Positions 1 through 12,088 of a DNA stretch of 64,000 nt are shown one piece after another. The notes under the pieces are model-generated. The model was not told the origin of the DNA. It saw only the letters and a list, made by a program, of their open reading frames with translations, and did no database searches. The translations under genes were made by a program, and so were the position numbers. This DNA comes from Zeugodacus cucurbitae (taxonomy: Eukaryota; Arthropoda; Insecta; Diptera; Tephritidae). The DNA lies in assembly GCF_028554725.1 (NCBI RefSeq), contig NC_071668.1:4489501-4553500 (forward strand), read 5' to 3'. How positions within the stretch are numbered: the stretch's first letter is position 1; each line of letters starts with the position of its first letter.

Positions 1-1609
1 TGACCGTATCTGTAACATTAAACTATCTTCAATATAAGTAAAATATATTCTCACACAGACCCATCAGTAAAATATTTACAGTATAAATACTCATACATAT
101 ACATATATAAACTCCAATGAAACAAATATTATTTCGTCCTCATTTGTCTGCTCACTCTATGAGTATGTGAGAGTGAGTGTGAGTAAGCATACAAATATAG
201 CAATTATTTTTCGGAAGTAATGAAATTCCCAGCAATAATGATGAACATTAACATGATTTATTGCCAGACAAAAAGTGTGGCAGACGAATGAACGGAATTG
301 AAATGAACGAAAGACAGAATTATTTTTGGAATAAATACATTTCTGCATAGTATGAAATATGTAAACATCCGTGGCATTTGACGTAAAAGTCATTAAAGGC
401 AATGCTGAAAAGAGATTTTAAAATGTATATGTTTCAATGATTTTGTATTTGAAATTATTTAAACTGAATCTTGGATATTTTTAAGATAAGCTGTTTGAAA
501 TTGAGCAAAATTGAAGTTTGTAAACAAAGATTTTTGAGAAAAAAAAATTAAATATTGTACTAAATTGTGCGAAAAAACTTCCTTGACTTCGCGTATTTTC
601 CGAAATCCTTACATTCATTCTTCAAAACTCAGCACTCTGCCCACGCCGATTAAACGCTTAAACCGAGTGCTTTGACACATTCTTATACACTGCGCTGCAG
701 CGCGTTGTGGCAAACAAGCTGGCAACGATTAACACCTACCGCAAGAAAAACAAAAAAATACAAAAACAAAAAAAATACACATATACAAACTGCTGCATAT
801 TTTATTTTCTTCGCGACACCTACACCCCAGCAATATACACCCTTCTTGCTGCCACCTCCTCGACACAGCTTTAGCAACAGCGCGTGCTGATATTTAATTC
901 ACTTCCGTGTCGTAAAAGTTGCGGAAGCTCACACAGCGCCACCTAACCACACGCACACGCAGTCCGTGCGGGCGCAGGAAGTTTTGTTCGCACAATTATT
1001 GACACTGACGCTGAACAAGCCGTTCGGTTGGTAGTATCTGCTGTTGTGCGGTATTTCGCAGCAGCCACTAAAAGCTGCATGCGCCACGCACGCAAATGAA
1101 ATGCCAAAAATTGAATTGCTTGCTGGCGTTTCCCAGCGTTTTACTTCTCCACCCGCCACTCGCTTTAATTTTTTATATTTTCTTGTTTGCTTTTTATTTG
1201 TTTGCTTGCCACACGTGTCACTTTCACTACATTGAGTGTGTGTGAGTAAAATGTGCGTGAGTGTGTGTTCTTAAGGAATTTATTTAACTGGTATAGTCCT
1301 CTACAGCATCACTTCTCTGCTCGCTTCTTACGTCTTTATAACTTACGATAATTTGTCTGTTCATTTATTTTTCTCACTCACTTATTTTTGTGTAATTCTT
1401 TTTTCTAATGAATTCCATTTAAGCTTCTTTGCATTTCTGTTCGTTTCATTTGGTAATTTGTGCTTTTTGTTATTTTAACAGAGTTATTTCAATACTGCCT
1501 CCTGTTGCTGTTGCTGTTAGAATGGCAATCTTCTATTTTTAACTCTCTCTCTGCTCTCGTGTCAAGAGATTAACATATAAATGCAACAGCAAAGTTGTAT
1601 AAATATGCT
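1..1609. other. AT-rich non-coding DNA
   Basis: I see no gene in this stretch. It contains an A-rich run near 735-780, a moderately GC-richer patch at 640-1240 and short GTGTGAGT-type simple sequence near 160-185 and 1235-1270. Open frames on both strands between about 670 and 1240 overlap each other, are under 80 codons and show no recognisable domain, so I treat them as chance. Confidence 0.6.
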
Positions 1610-2072
1610 AGTCTGTGCGATTTGCTATCAACCCAGTATATAAGAACTGAAGGCGACGTAGATATGATAATACCAGTTTATACCAGTTTTTCGCTTGTTT
1701 CAATACTCTGCCAGTCGGTGCGATTTGTTATAATAAAGTGATTGGTGAAGTATTCACTTCCTTCTTCCATCCTTTAAATGATTATACCAGTTTATACCAG
1801 TTTTCGTTTGAGGAACCATTATCCAGTCTGATCAATTTGCTATTATTCAATGACATGTGAACCTAAGCGAGATTTTATATGCTTATAACAATTTATACTA
1901 CAAAGTGAAGACATCCCTATTTGATTATACCAGTTTATGCCAGTTTTTAAATAATTCTCCTGTCTGTGTGATTTGCTATTCTGCAATTACATGTGAGCTT
2001 TTATATGTTTATAACAATTTATACCAGTTGTTTATTCGTTTCGCTATTCTACCGGAATTAGTTTGAAGAACG
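1610..2072. repeat. Degenerate tandem array with TATACCAGTT core
   Basis: The module TATACCAGTTTATACCAGTT (or a close variant) appears at about 1670, 1784 and 1926, each followed 30-45 bases later by a GTCTGTGCGATTTGCTAT-like block, with a further block before the first core at 1612-1632 and a final partial core at about 2020. The period drifts between about 110 and 145 bases, so the array is old and uneven. The last unit, ending in a CCAGTTGTTTATTCGTTTCG-like block, matches sequence at 9.77-9.97 kb and 59.33 kb, so the module belongs to a dispersed family. Function is unknown; it may be a decayed minisatellite or a subterminal array of a transposon. Confidence 0.75.
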
Positions 2073-3174
2073 GAAGATAATTTTTTAACGAAAACTATAA
2101 ATTTCTAGGCGAATTATAGCAGTTGTGTGTTCAATTTGGTACGTTTTCAAAGCTTGAAGAGCCGCATTGCATAAAATCTAATTTAAATTTAATGTTAAAT
2201 GTTACAATTTAAGATATTCAATATAAATTTATAAGTATTCTTAATCTGCTAAGGGCATGTGTGTATAAATATTTGTATTATTATTGCCATGAAATACGCA
2301 ATTATTTGTTACAAATTAAGCTCATCCACTTTTAAGAGATACTTATAGATAGTTCAAATAAAAGCAGCAGCTTTTTCTGAGAATTAAAGCGTTTATTAGC
2401 ATTCTTTCATGCCTAGGAAGACATCTCAGAATACAACATGGCCATCATTGGCAGTGAAAGAATGTTGAATTAAATAAAACATGCCTGCCACTCTTATACG
2501 CTTCACTTAAATAAACTGTAGATAAACATCATTATCCAATGTAAATACTTAAAGACGCAATAGAAAGAGCAAAAGTGGCAAAGGAAAAGAAAAAGAAAAA
2601 GCTTGTCAACATGTACAATGTTTATTTTTATAGAAGACCAAATACAGCTACCGAATGAATATAGCTACTACATAAATATAAGTATGGCACAACAGAAATT
2701 ACGCACGCAACGCAATTTGTGTGTGTTTGGATATGTGTCTTAAGAGCGCTTCGCCTCCTCACTTTGGGCAAATATCAATAACAAGCTTACATCGAGCAAT
2801 TCGAAGTTCTTATATTGAACGCATTCACTTTCTATTTTTGCAGATTCATTGAAACAAAGTAACGAGAGCAATACGCCAATAACAATAACAAATATAACCT
2901 AACCAATAAGAGAATTCAGAATCAGAAATATTACTGATTGCTGAAAATTGAATGCAGTGGAGTGAAGATGTTAAATGAATGTGTAAATAGTATATGTGAT
3001 GTTGGCAGCATAAGCCACTGGCAAATATAGAATTTATACACACGCAAGATGATGCAGAGGGTGAAATTGTTTGGTTCAACTAACGGTGGTTTATAAAACT
3101 GAAAAGTAATGGAGACATACTTAGAAGGACTCCACTTTGGAGTCGAATAAAACAAAAATTTTATACACAAGTAG
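2073..3174. other. AT-rich non-coding DNA
   Basis: I recognise no gene or transposon in this interval. There is a purine-rich stretch at 2570-2600. The minus-strand frames around 2846-3170 are under 80 codons, overlap one another and match no family I know. Confidence 0.55.
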
Positions 3175-3480
3175 TGAAAGGATATTGTAAAACTTGAAAA
3201 AGTGGGCGTGGTTCTGCTCAGAAAAAGTTTTGTTGCTAATATCTCGAAAACTACTAAAGGTATGACAGTCCAAATCGATAGAAAAATTTAAAAAGAGCTC
3301 AATCGGGTAATAATGCTTGCCTACCATATAATGGATTAGTTCAGGATTCTAAAAATGAAAAATGGGACTCAACAGAATGATATAGTCGACTCCATTGTAG
3401 ATCAGTTAAAAATTTGGGCAATGGGCGTGTCAATGCCCCTTTTTAGGAGATATTACATATTTCTTAAACCATTTGGCCAA
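3175..3480 (+). mobile_element. Probable decayed DINE-1-like fragment
   Basis: The text AGTGGGCGTGGTTCTGCTCA, followed by 'ATATCTCGAAAACTACT' and later GGGCGTGTCAATGCCCC, has the phrasing typical of the middle of the DINE-1-like elements at 7.6-8.7 and 48.4-49.4 kb, which carry 'AAGTGGGCGTGGT', 'CGAGTAGTTCATGAGATATGG' type blocks. No terminal hairpin or GTCY microsatellite is present. The assignment rests on short motifs, so it could be another family sharing the GGGCGTGG wording. Confidence 0.4.
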
Positions 3481-4270
3481 TTCCAATATATATTTTCCTA
3501 ATACTTTCAGCTAATCACGAACGCACCCGTACTCAGTCCTACCTTACTTATCATCTGTATTTGTAAGCTTCTGGTCATATGTACAACATTACATGTATCC
3601 ACAAAGCTCAAAACGATGCCGAAGTACACTTGATTATGAAGCATGATACTTATTATCAAAGTAGACCATGCAAGCATAACAACAATAACAACAGCAAATA
3701 AACAACAATCAAAATGTACGGAAATGAATTACTATAAGTCTTTTATTAAATCTAATTGTATGTGGAATTCTATACCGGAATATTTATATATAATATGAGA
3801 TAACATGCAATAATACTTCCACTTACAATACGAGTATAGGGATTTAGTAGTTTCTCTATCGAATTCGAGCATAATATAACTAATGGCAAATAGTATATTG
3901 CTGTTATTGTACACTACATAATGCTGAGATATTAAATAACTTGCTGGCATACCGCAAACGTGTTGAGTTCATGCACTAATTGAACACTCGTAAGCTGGAG
4001 ATAGCAATGCATATTTTGAATAAGAAATTTTTTAATTAATATGCAGAGTGATTTTACTAAATATACTTGAACGAATTCATGGAATATATGATGCACTGTT
4101 ATGTAAAATATATTGAAAAGTAAGATTTTGAATTTAATATGCTTAATATGATTGTGGCCTGTGACTTAAGAGACACTTGTAGAAGGTATGAGAGTTTAGT
4201 TTGCGTATTAATAATTTCAATTTTAATTTAGATTAGCACAGGCATGCATGAGTGAGTAATTTGAGAAACA
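3481..4270. other. AT-rich non-coding DNA
   Basis: No gene is recognisable. The minus-strand frame at 3732-3950 is short and low in complexity. The stretch leads directly into the tandem array at 4271. Confidence 0.55.
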
Positions 4271-4413
4271 AAAGCTCAGTGAAAGCTCAATGAAAGTTCA
4301 ATGAAAGCTCGGTAAAAACTCAGTGAAAGTTCTGTGAAAGTTAAGTGAAAGTTCAGTGAAAGCTCAGTGCAAGCTCATTGAAAGCTTAGTGAAAGCTCAG
4401 TGAAAGCTCATTG
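4271..4413 (+). repeat. 11-base minisatellite, 13 copies
   Basis: Thirteen consecutive units of exactly 11 bases fit the consensus AAAGCTCAGTG, from 4271 to 4413 with no gaps. Variation is almost all substitution (C to T at position 5, A to G or T at position 8-9), so register is kept throughout. Eleven bases is not a multiple of three, so the array is not protein-coding in a single frame. Eleven bases is close to one helical turn, which places every CTCAGTG on nearly the same face of the helix; any functional meaning is inference. Confidence 0.93.
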
Positions 4414-4713
4414 GAACCAGCAGTTAAATCTGTCACAGTATCAAAACGCTCTTTGTCGTTCCCGAAAACCGATGAAAGGTGAGTGAAAGCTGACTGAAAG
4501 AGTTGTTAAATTAGTCGAAAAACCAAAAACTATTTGTCGTACTCGAAAACCGCTGAAAGCTAAGTGAAGGTTGTTAAATTAGTCGAAAAATCAAAAACTA
4601 TTGTCGTACTCGAAAACCGCTGAAAGCTCAGTGAAGGTTCAATGAAATGTGAATGAAAACAGTTCTTAAATTATTCGAAAAATCAAATCGCTGTTTGTCG
4701 TACTCAAAAACAG
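4414..4713 (+). repeat. Higher-order tandem repeat, about four units of 55-90 bases
   Basis: A unit containing GTTAAATTAGTCGAAAAA, then a TTTGTCGTACTCGAAAACCG block, then one or more 11-base GAAAGCTCAGT-type units recurs at about 4420, 4501, 4569 and 4661. The junction material between units is the same 11-mer that forms the adjoining array at 4271-4413, so the long unit appears to have grown by capture of 11-mers. The second and third units are nearly identical over about 65 bases, and the first and last are diverged. Confidence 0.88.
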
Positions 4714-7284
4714 AAGTTTTAGTAATGATTAATTATTTTTGGAGATTCAAAAGAACTTGATTTGTATACATACAATATCTTCATTCACTTTTAATACTTT
4801 TAATCAAGCATTTTCAACACTTTAAAATGCACAGCTTATTTTAAAGCTTTCTTGTGGGCTTTCTATAATAAAGGCATAGAAAATAATAAAATTATAAATA
4901 TTGAGTTAAATCCAATAGAAAATCTCTCAAATATAAGCTATTTATTGGCTGCTGACAAAAGAAAGAGACGAGAATGATAGATATGTTTATACACAGTTAT
5001 ACAGCTAACTGTATACACATATATTTATATGTTCCACATAACTACAAAACAAATTTGCTACTGTATTTACGTAACACCACACGACGTCTCCATTGATTTC
5101 GACTTTCGCTCAAGCCCAAGGGAATCACCGCAACGCAGACGTGGAAATGTGGAGCACAGCAAGTGCCTGGTAAGTTGGCTAGCCAGCCAGCAAAGCAAAC
5201 TAAGCTGATGCCGCAAATAAAAAAAGAAGAAAAAAAACGGTAGCGAACGATTGGAATTTTTATACTAAAACTTTTTTCCAACAAACCTCCACATACTACC
5301 GCTGCCACAATATGGCGAATTTTAGTGGCAAATCTCCGGCAAACTTGTAATGTGTGTGTGTGTAATCCTGTCTTGTAGTGAGCGTGTGTGTGTGTGTGCA
5401 AACTTTGGCGAATTTGTTAGTTTAACAAATGGCTTTATGTGTTTATTTACCACACCCATAACAGCATTTTTTCGCCGATGAAACAGTTTCATGTCGCTGT
5501 GCGCTGCTCAGCGGCAGGCACTTAAGGCAGCCACAGTTTGTGGACGTGGCGGCCGACAGTAGCGGCGAAGTAAAATAAATCCCTTGTTGCCAGCAGCAGA
5601 TCAGCGGCCAGCATCAGAGTAAGACGGTGGCTGGTGGAATGCGGCGCGCATTAAATGTGAAAAATAAAGCCAAACACACACACACATACACATACACTCA
5701 AGCATAGCAAAAGTATATGTGTTGAGCACTATTTAATGGCGCTGCGCCTCTGTATGTGTGTGTGTGTTGGTAATATAGACACTGTCGCGTTAAATTGTGG
5801 CACATCGGCGCAAATATAATTTTGAAAGTTAACATTTCTATATCAATGAGGAGAGGAGGGGGTGCGGAGAAAATGTATCTTTAATCCTTATCAATACGAA
5901 ATATATGTATACATACACTTGGAAAGTTGTTTATACTCGCTGTTCGAGTTGTAATAATGGCATAGAGCTAATGCTTAATCTGACACAAGCGCAAACATGT
6001 AGACACTCGAGGCACTACAAGCCACATACTTCGGCTCACACACACGCATACATACATATGAGTTCAATTCAGCGTGTTGGTATTTGAGTTTACGTATGCT
6101 GGCTCATCCGTTCGCCTTGTTGGCATTGGCTATCTGCCAAGCGCCAAAGTGGCGGCGTTTCTTGGAAAACGAGCGCGAGTGCTCGCAAATATTGATGCTC
6201 TTACTCCCATTCGGAGCCACCCAAGTGGGTCAGTAGTCATGTAGTTCTATGTAGCTCCATGGTGTCGGGCAATACGCTTAACGCTTCACTTGAGTTACGA
6301 TTTTCTAACAAATAATAAGAAAATTGCGAAAGCTTAAAAGCAAACACACATGTTAGTACGAATATATATTTATAAAAATGTCATGTGTGCCCTCTCCTCA
6401 CTCCAACACTCACACAGTTAGCCAAACTAAGCTCTAATGTATTGCTAATTTAATATTTTCAATACAGCCATGATTGATGTAATGTTTCAATCTCTCACTT
6501 GATTTCTTCAACTCGCTGGTATATCGCTCGTAGAAATCTCCACTGTGACGCTTCGAAAAATTATTTTATAGTTTTTTGTTTACACTCACTACATTTAATG
6601 GGAGAAGCCCTACATGAGGAAGCGGCAATAAAATTTCGAACAAAAAAAATTAGCTTTTATTGCTAAAGTTATGTGTGTTGAGTATAGATGTGCATAAAGT
6701 CATTGAATTGAAAAATAATATAAAATAGTGTCATGGATGGAACATAAAAAATGCTATGAATAATACAAAAAAAAATTCAAAATGCATTATTAGTGCTCTT
6801 GAAGACTCAAGAAATCAACAAAGCAACACATAAGGAAATATAGTTTAAGACTATGTACTTTTTTCTAAGAGAAAATACTATTAACCTAATTTTTAAGATC
6901 CATATTTTCTACAGAACAATTCTTAATTGATTCACATACATTTTTTTTAATATTTTGCTAACAGCGCCACCTAGCGTGAATTGAATTATTTTCTGTTTTA
7001 AGCTCCTGAATATAAAATCTTGCTTTGAATTTGTCACACTGGCCACTTATATCTAGATTAGAGCTTTCAACGTGCTTCTGTTTCAAATTTGATGCTTTAT
7101 TCTAACTCCAAATGACTTGACGCTTTTTTGGAAGCTCTCTTTAATCAACTGACATAACCATTCGAAGGACTACTCATATATATTTTGGAGCGTTAGTTTC
7201 GAGAAGCTATGGAGTCATTGTGGGAACCCCTTATCAATACACCACGAATGCTGCCTAAATTGACTGGGTTGTTTTTAATCCATA
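4714..7284. other. Non-coding DNA with TG/CA tracts
   Basis: No gene is recognised. TG tracts lie at about 5350-5398 and 5755-5768 and CA tracts near 5675-5700. A GC-richer patch at about 5460-5660 holds repeated GCGGC and CAGC words and might be regulatory. The 119-codon minus frame at 5042-5401 begins in the CA/TG tract (its first residues alternate His and Thr) and is not credible as a gene. A GCGCCACCTAGCG string at 6964-6976 is a wording often found in fly repeats. Confidence 0.55.
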
Positions 7285-7462
7285 GGCTCAACCAATACTG
7301 GATTAGTCAAGTCGTTTTTTCTTGTCTGATACGACAACAGCCCACAGCTTCATATGTGACAACCCACACCGAAAAAGACCCCTTGGTATGGGTTAGAGCA
7401 AAATACGTTTTTGTGTCTTATTAGTCAAAGACGTTTTTGACTAATCTGGTGTGGGTTGAGCC
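7285..7462. mobile_element. Miniature inverted-repeat (hairpin) element, 178 bases
   Basis: The left end reads GGCTCAACCAATACTGGATT AGTCAA and the right end, read backwards, gives GGCTCAACCCACACCAGATT AGTCAA, so about 26 bases at the termini are inverted copies with four mismatches. A second inner copy of the GACTAATA/TAGTCAAAGACG wording lies next to the right arm. The right flank is TTAA; the left flank is CATA, so a target duplication is not secure. There is no coding capacity. It is best described as a non-autonomous DNA element of unknown superfamily. Confidence 0.75.
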
Positions 7463-7615
7463 TTAAGGTTCTGTAGATAATTTTTTTTTTGTATAAAAAG
7501 CTCAAAAAGAGCTGTTTGATATTTATTCGATATAAATTTGATCAATAAAGTTAAATACAAAGTAACGCAACGGTCCTCTGAAAACTGAAGTAAATTGTTG
7601 GATAAAAAAATATTC
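7463..7615. other. Short unique spacer
   Basis: Between the hairpin element and the DINE-1-like element lie about 150 bases of AT-rich sequence containing a T10 run near 7481. I see no feature in it. Confidence 0.5.
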
Positions 7616-8667
7616 AACAAGTAAGGAAGGGCTAAGTTCGGGTGTAACCGAACATTGTATACTCTCGCAATTTATTTATTTAACTTTATTTATATTATAT
7701 AATACACAATTTGACCCACATATTCGGCATATATATTGTATAAAGTCCATTGAAAGTTGGAAACCATAATATTAGGTTAGAAGCACCGAGGTCCTCGTGT
7801 TCGCTATATGGGGCCTTAAAAACCTATGGTCCGATTTCGGCGATTTTTAGAATGGGGCTGCCACACTATTAACATAGTATTTGTGCAAAGTTCTGCATCG
7901 ATATCTTCACTAGTGCTTACTTTATATATTGTAAAGTAAACGATCCAGATCGTCTTCAAAGTTCTGGTATATAGGAAGTAGGCGTGGTTGTGAAGCGATT
8001 TGGCCTATTTTCACAACATATCATTGGGATGTAAGGAAACTATTACAAACCAAGTTTCATTGAAATCGGTCGAGTAGTTCATGAGATATGGTTTTTTTTA
8101 TATGGGTGGGGCGTGGTTATGATCCGATTTCTTTCATTTGGAAACTGCATTAGGAAGTGGCTAAAAAAACGACTGCAGAAAGTTTGGTTTATATAGCTCT
8201 ATTGGTTTGCGAGATATGTACAAAAAACTTAGTAGGGGGCGGGGCCACGCCCACTTCTTCAAAAAAATTACTTCCGAATATGCCCCTTCATACCAAATTT
8301 TATTTCCATAGCTTAATTTATGGCTTAGTTATGGCACTTTATGTGTTTTCAGTTTTCGCCATTTTGTGGGCGTGGCAGTGGTCCGATTTTGCTCATTTCG
8401 AAAGCAACCTTCCTATGGTGCCAAGAAATAAGTGTGCCAAGTTTCATCAAGATATCTTAATTTTTACTCAAGTTACAGCTTGCACAGACGGACGGACGGA
8501 CGGACGGACAGACAGACATTCGGATTTGAACTCCACTCTTCACCCTGATCACTTTGGTATATATAACCCTATATCTAACTCGTTTAGTTTTGGGTGTTAC
8601 AAACAACCGTTATGTGAACAAAACTATAATACTCTCTTTAGCAACATTTGTTGCGAGAGTATAAAAA
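7616..8667 (+). mobile_element. DINE-1/Helentron-like non-autonomous element, full length
   Basis: The element begins AACAAGTAAGGAAGGGCTAA and a 5' hairpin GTTCGG-GTGTAA-CCGAAC lies at 7636-7653. A subterminal ATACTCTCGCAA at 7659-7670 is matched in inverted orientation by TTGCGAGAGTAT at 8651-8662. A (GGAC)n/(AGAC)n microsatellite, the complement of the GTCY type, lies at 8485-8517, and a 3' stem-loop at 8629-8662 has arms ATACTCTC/GAGAGTAT and GCAAC/GTTGC. Subterminal inverted repeats, GTCY microsatellite and 3' hairpin are the known anatomy of DINE-1/INE-1 (mini-me) elements, which depend on Helentron enzymes. A 1,058-base copy sits inverted at 48.4-49.4 kb. The open frame 8157-8672 starts at GTG, runs through the microsatellite and is not a gene. 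Confidence 0.82.
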
Positions 8668-9768
8668 TTTGAAAGTGTCTGAAGAGAGTTTATTAGAACA
8701 TCATTTGAATTAGCTTTTATTTAATATGCAAAAGAAAGTCTTTTAGACACTCTCGTTCTTTTATGAAACATTAATTTCATTTTAATCCAACTCAACACCG
8801 AACTTCACACTGCCTTCTTAGCTGTGGTAATTTATGTTAGCTGCTTAGCATTAATTGTTCACTAATTTCGAATTCAATGCTGTAGGGATGAGTGTCTGCT
8901 TGAGTGCTTCGCCATAGTAATGACAGACAAAGCAGCGAACCTAGACTTTAAGCTGATGTTAGAGAGTTAACATAAACATGTCAAAAGCAATCTGCACTTA
9001 CACAAACAGACAAGCCATATAGAATAAGCGTACGCACTCCAATATACACATACATATATATATATATTTGAAATCATATGAGTATTGCTGCTGTTGAAGC
9101 GCACTCATAATTGTAGTCAAATAAACGCTGCGCCTCCTTCCACAAAACACATCGTCGCTATGTTCAGCATTCACAAACACATTTAAACTACACTTATGTC
9201 TTATATGCGGCACACGCGTACGCCCACACCAGCAGCCATATCTCCCGAATGAAGAAATAATGTCGTCTTTGTGTGTCGTTAAGTGCCACTGTGTAAGACT
9301 AAATTACTTGAGAAATTTGAATGAGGCCAGCGACCGGAAGTAATACAAGCAGGTCGTGACTTGGAGACTTCTACACATACTTACGTTCATATATTGATAA
9401 GTATATGTGGCATTTGGGGTGAGTGGGGTTCACGCAGCGCGCACAATACATATGCAAATGAGTGTGGCATGAATTTAAGCACTTATTAATCCGAAGGAAA
9501 ATATATTGTGCTTGACAACACACATGCAAAGAATTAGTGTTTGAATTGGTGTATCAATGTTTGTTGTTTAACATGCATTAAATGTGCACGATTAAATTTA
9601 AACTAAAGTGTAGAAACTTACATTTGCCTTAAAGTAGTTTCAATTTCATCCTAATGAAACAGGTTAACTTTAAAATGATGCTGAAAAACCACATACATTT
9701 GATAGTAATCTCAAAACGATACCAGAGGAAATAAAAAGCGTCCTGATTCGCTAAAAAAAAATAGGAAG
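8668..9768. other. AT-rich non-coding DNA
   Basis: No gene is recognised. The 71-codon minus frame at 8998-9213 and 66-codon minus frame at 9629-9829 show no domain. A TATATA run is at 9053-9065. Confidence 0.55.
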
Positions 9769-9975
9769 TGGCGAATCGAACTACCAACTGGTATAACTCA
9801 CATAGGTTAATGTAATCAAAAGCAGCCATCTGGAGTTCGACAAGTCATGGATGACTCAGCATGGAACGAAAAGCTGGTATAAATTAAATGATCTAATCAA
9901 AATAGAAGCCATTTTGGATTTATCAAACCTTAAAGAGTGGCGAATCGAACAAACAACTGGTATAAATACAATACT
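9769..9975 (-). repeat. Two direct copies of the ACTGGTATAA module, 169 bases apart
   Basis: GGCGAATCGAACTACCAACTGGTATAA at about 9770-9795 and GGCGAATCGAACAAACAACTGGTATAA at about 9939-9965 are direct repeats, with a weaker AGCTGGTATAAATTAAATGA block between them near 9871. Read on the other strand this is the TTATACCAGTTGTTTGTTCG module found at 1.6-2.07 kb and 59.33 kb. The intervening sequence is only partly alike, so this is a decayed two-unit array of the dispersed family. Confidence 0.72.
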
Positions 9976-12088
9976 CTTGCAGTATCAAAGAGCCACACAA
10001 GACCTAGAGGTTATGCCACTTTTATAAAGCACTTCACTCCACACTCTTGTAATCAGTTCTAGTTGATAATTTGGTTGTTGTTTTCAAGTCTCAATTTAAT
10101 ACAAGTAGATAGATCTCAAACTTAGCGAAAAGCCAATCGAAAACGACTAATATTTTATACCGTTATATAGTTAAGCATCACTTAAATGGTATGCCACAAT
10201 TTAATTAAAAGTGCCAAAGCGTTGACGACTGACAAAATAAATTCACTTACACACATGTAATTATTTAGACAACTTTAATACATATTAATGTGACTTTATG
10301 ACTGCCGTCGCGCTATCTTCAAATTTCTTCGCCATACGACACTGAGTGAGAGAGTGAGCTGTGTGTGCGCGTTAACTCTGATTTCACGTTGCCAACGAGC
10401 CTGTCATTGCTGCCAACTTCAAGAATGTCAAGGTAGTTGAAAGCTTTCAATTACACCGATAGCATCCATTTTATATACGCGTGTGCGTGTCAGCTATGTA
10501 ATATGAGTATGTATATTCCAGGAGAGTACATAAGAGTACCAGTAGAAGCTGAGCTCTAAATAGGCACTTCAGTTTAGACGCATGGTTGCTGGAATTTCTC
10601 AACGTCAATCGAATTAAAATGTGAATTATAATGAGCTTGCCTTATGGGCGTGACACAAGTGGGCGGGGTGCACATAAGCGGTTGTAGTATGGTGAAACAT
10701 GCAAATTGGAAGAAAGCCTCTAAATGGTTGTGTGGCATGGTTGCTCAGGCTAAGGTAGGCTATGTTGGATATATTTGTATGTATGTGAGTGTATGTATGT
10801 ATATCTGCAAATGTCATGCAAAATTGTCAGTAATTTACATATGCACTCGTACATACTAATGCCTGCGTAGCTGAGGCAGCAAAGGGCTCGCATATATTTG
10901 CTGAGGCAGAGCATCAACTCGGCGCTTACTAGCGGGTTACCACATCACTTACAACGCTTGTGCCCATATTAATGTAGTTGTATATTCAACTTACAACTGG
11001 CATAAATACGCCTTTCGATTTATTTATGCCTTTAACTTTGTGCTAAACTCCACATTGACATTTCACAAATTAGAATTGCTCAAGTATGCGTGCGCATATC
11101 CTTGAAATTGAGTAATAAGCTCAAATAAATGTGTCGTTATGTTGGTTGATATAATTTAAATAGTGTAGATAGCGCAATGCTACCAAACGGATTACTTAAT
11201 TTAATCATTAATTTTATAATTCAGTTTAAATTAATGGTGAGAACGTGAAACTGCCTGAAACTATTATCCTTCTTGTAACCTAATTTGATATTGCTCATAT
11301 AATTTAAATTTATATAAATTATAATTTTTTCACGTTTATACAAATTATTTAAATTAAAAAAATAAATAACTTAAAATATTTCAATTTACTTTGCTTTATT
11401 AAAATCACCACGGTTTTTCAGAAATAAGCTGTAAGAAGTTTAAAACTCTCATGATAATTACTCAATACCTTTCATGCAAATATATTTCGTTCCTTTTGCT
11501 CTTTGCAAAAAAATATCCTGATTTTACAAACATGTCGCAAATGCATCAGTGTGTAACTGTACACATATGTATATGCTTGTTCTATGCGCTTTCGAACGGC
11601 TTTAAAGCAACCAATCTGTACTAAGCTGTTATGGGAAAGCATTCAGTTGCATTTGCATTGATTTCGATTCAATACAGCTTTGCCCAAATGTGGCCATTAC
11701 TCAAAATATATACATGTCAATATAAAATGGTTGAGTGCTTACTATATTTACAACTAACCTGTAGTTAAATGGGCTAATTTAAACTACTTCACGACTAGTA
11801 CTAGTCATAAGTACTACTACTCGGTGAACTGTTTTACTGTGCTATAACTGTAATAGTATAGTATATATAATTCCTATATATGTTTCGATATGTTAACTAG
11901 TCTATTATTGAAGTCTATTATAGATATAGATATTATGTAGAATTATACCAGTTTCATACTAGTGATTTCTAGTTATAGTTTACCTATACACCCAAGAAAA
12001 AAGTTTATTTTTAATTCCAGAGCAATCAGAGACTTCCACATTCTTATTGAAGAGGTAATAATACAACAACTTGACAATCAACTCCTCC
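9976..12088. other. AT-rich non-coding DNA
   Basis: No gene is recognised. ATGTATGT-type simple sequence lies near 10775-10805. The segment 11790-11990 is full of short ACTAGT/TATAG palindromic words and includes ATTATACCAGTTTCATACTA, a further trace of the TATACCAGTT family. The frames at 10626-10859 on the two strands shadow each other and contain no domain. Confidence 0.5.

Noticed and set aside
4271..4713. CRISPR-like alternation of repeats and spacers
   Set aside because: The array is gap-free 11-mers followed by higher-order units with related, not unique, intervening sequence, in a eukaryotic context.
5042..5401. 119-codon minus frame
   Set aside because: Starts inside a CA/TG tract (His-Thr alternation), with no motif.
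8157..8672. 171-codon plus frame
   Set aside because: It begins at GTG, lies wholly inside the DINE-1-like element and reads through its GTCY microsatellite (Asp-Gly-Arg-Thr repeats).
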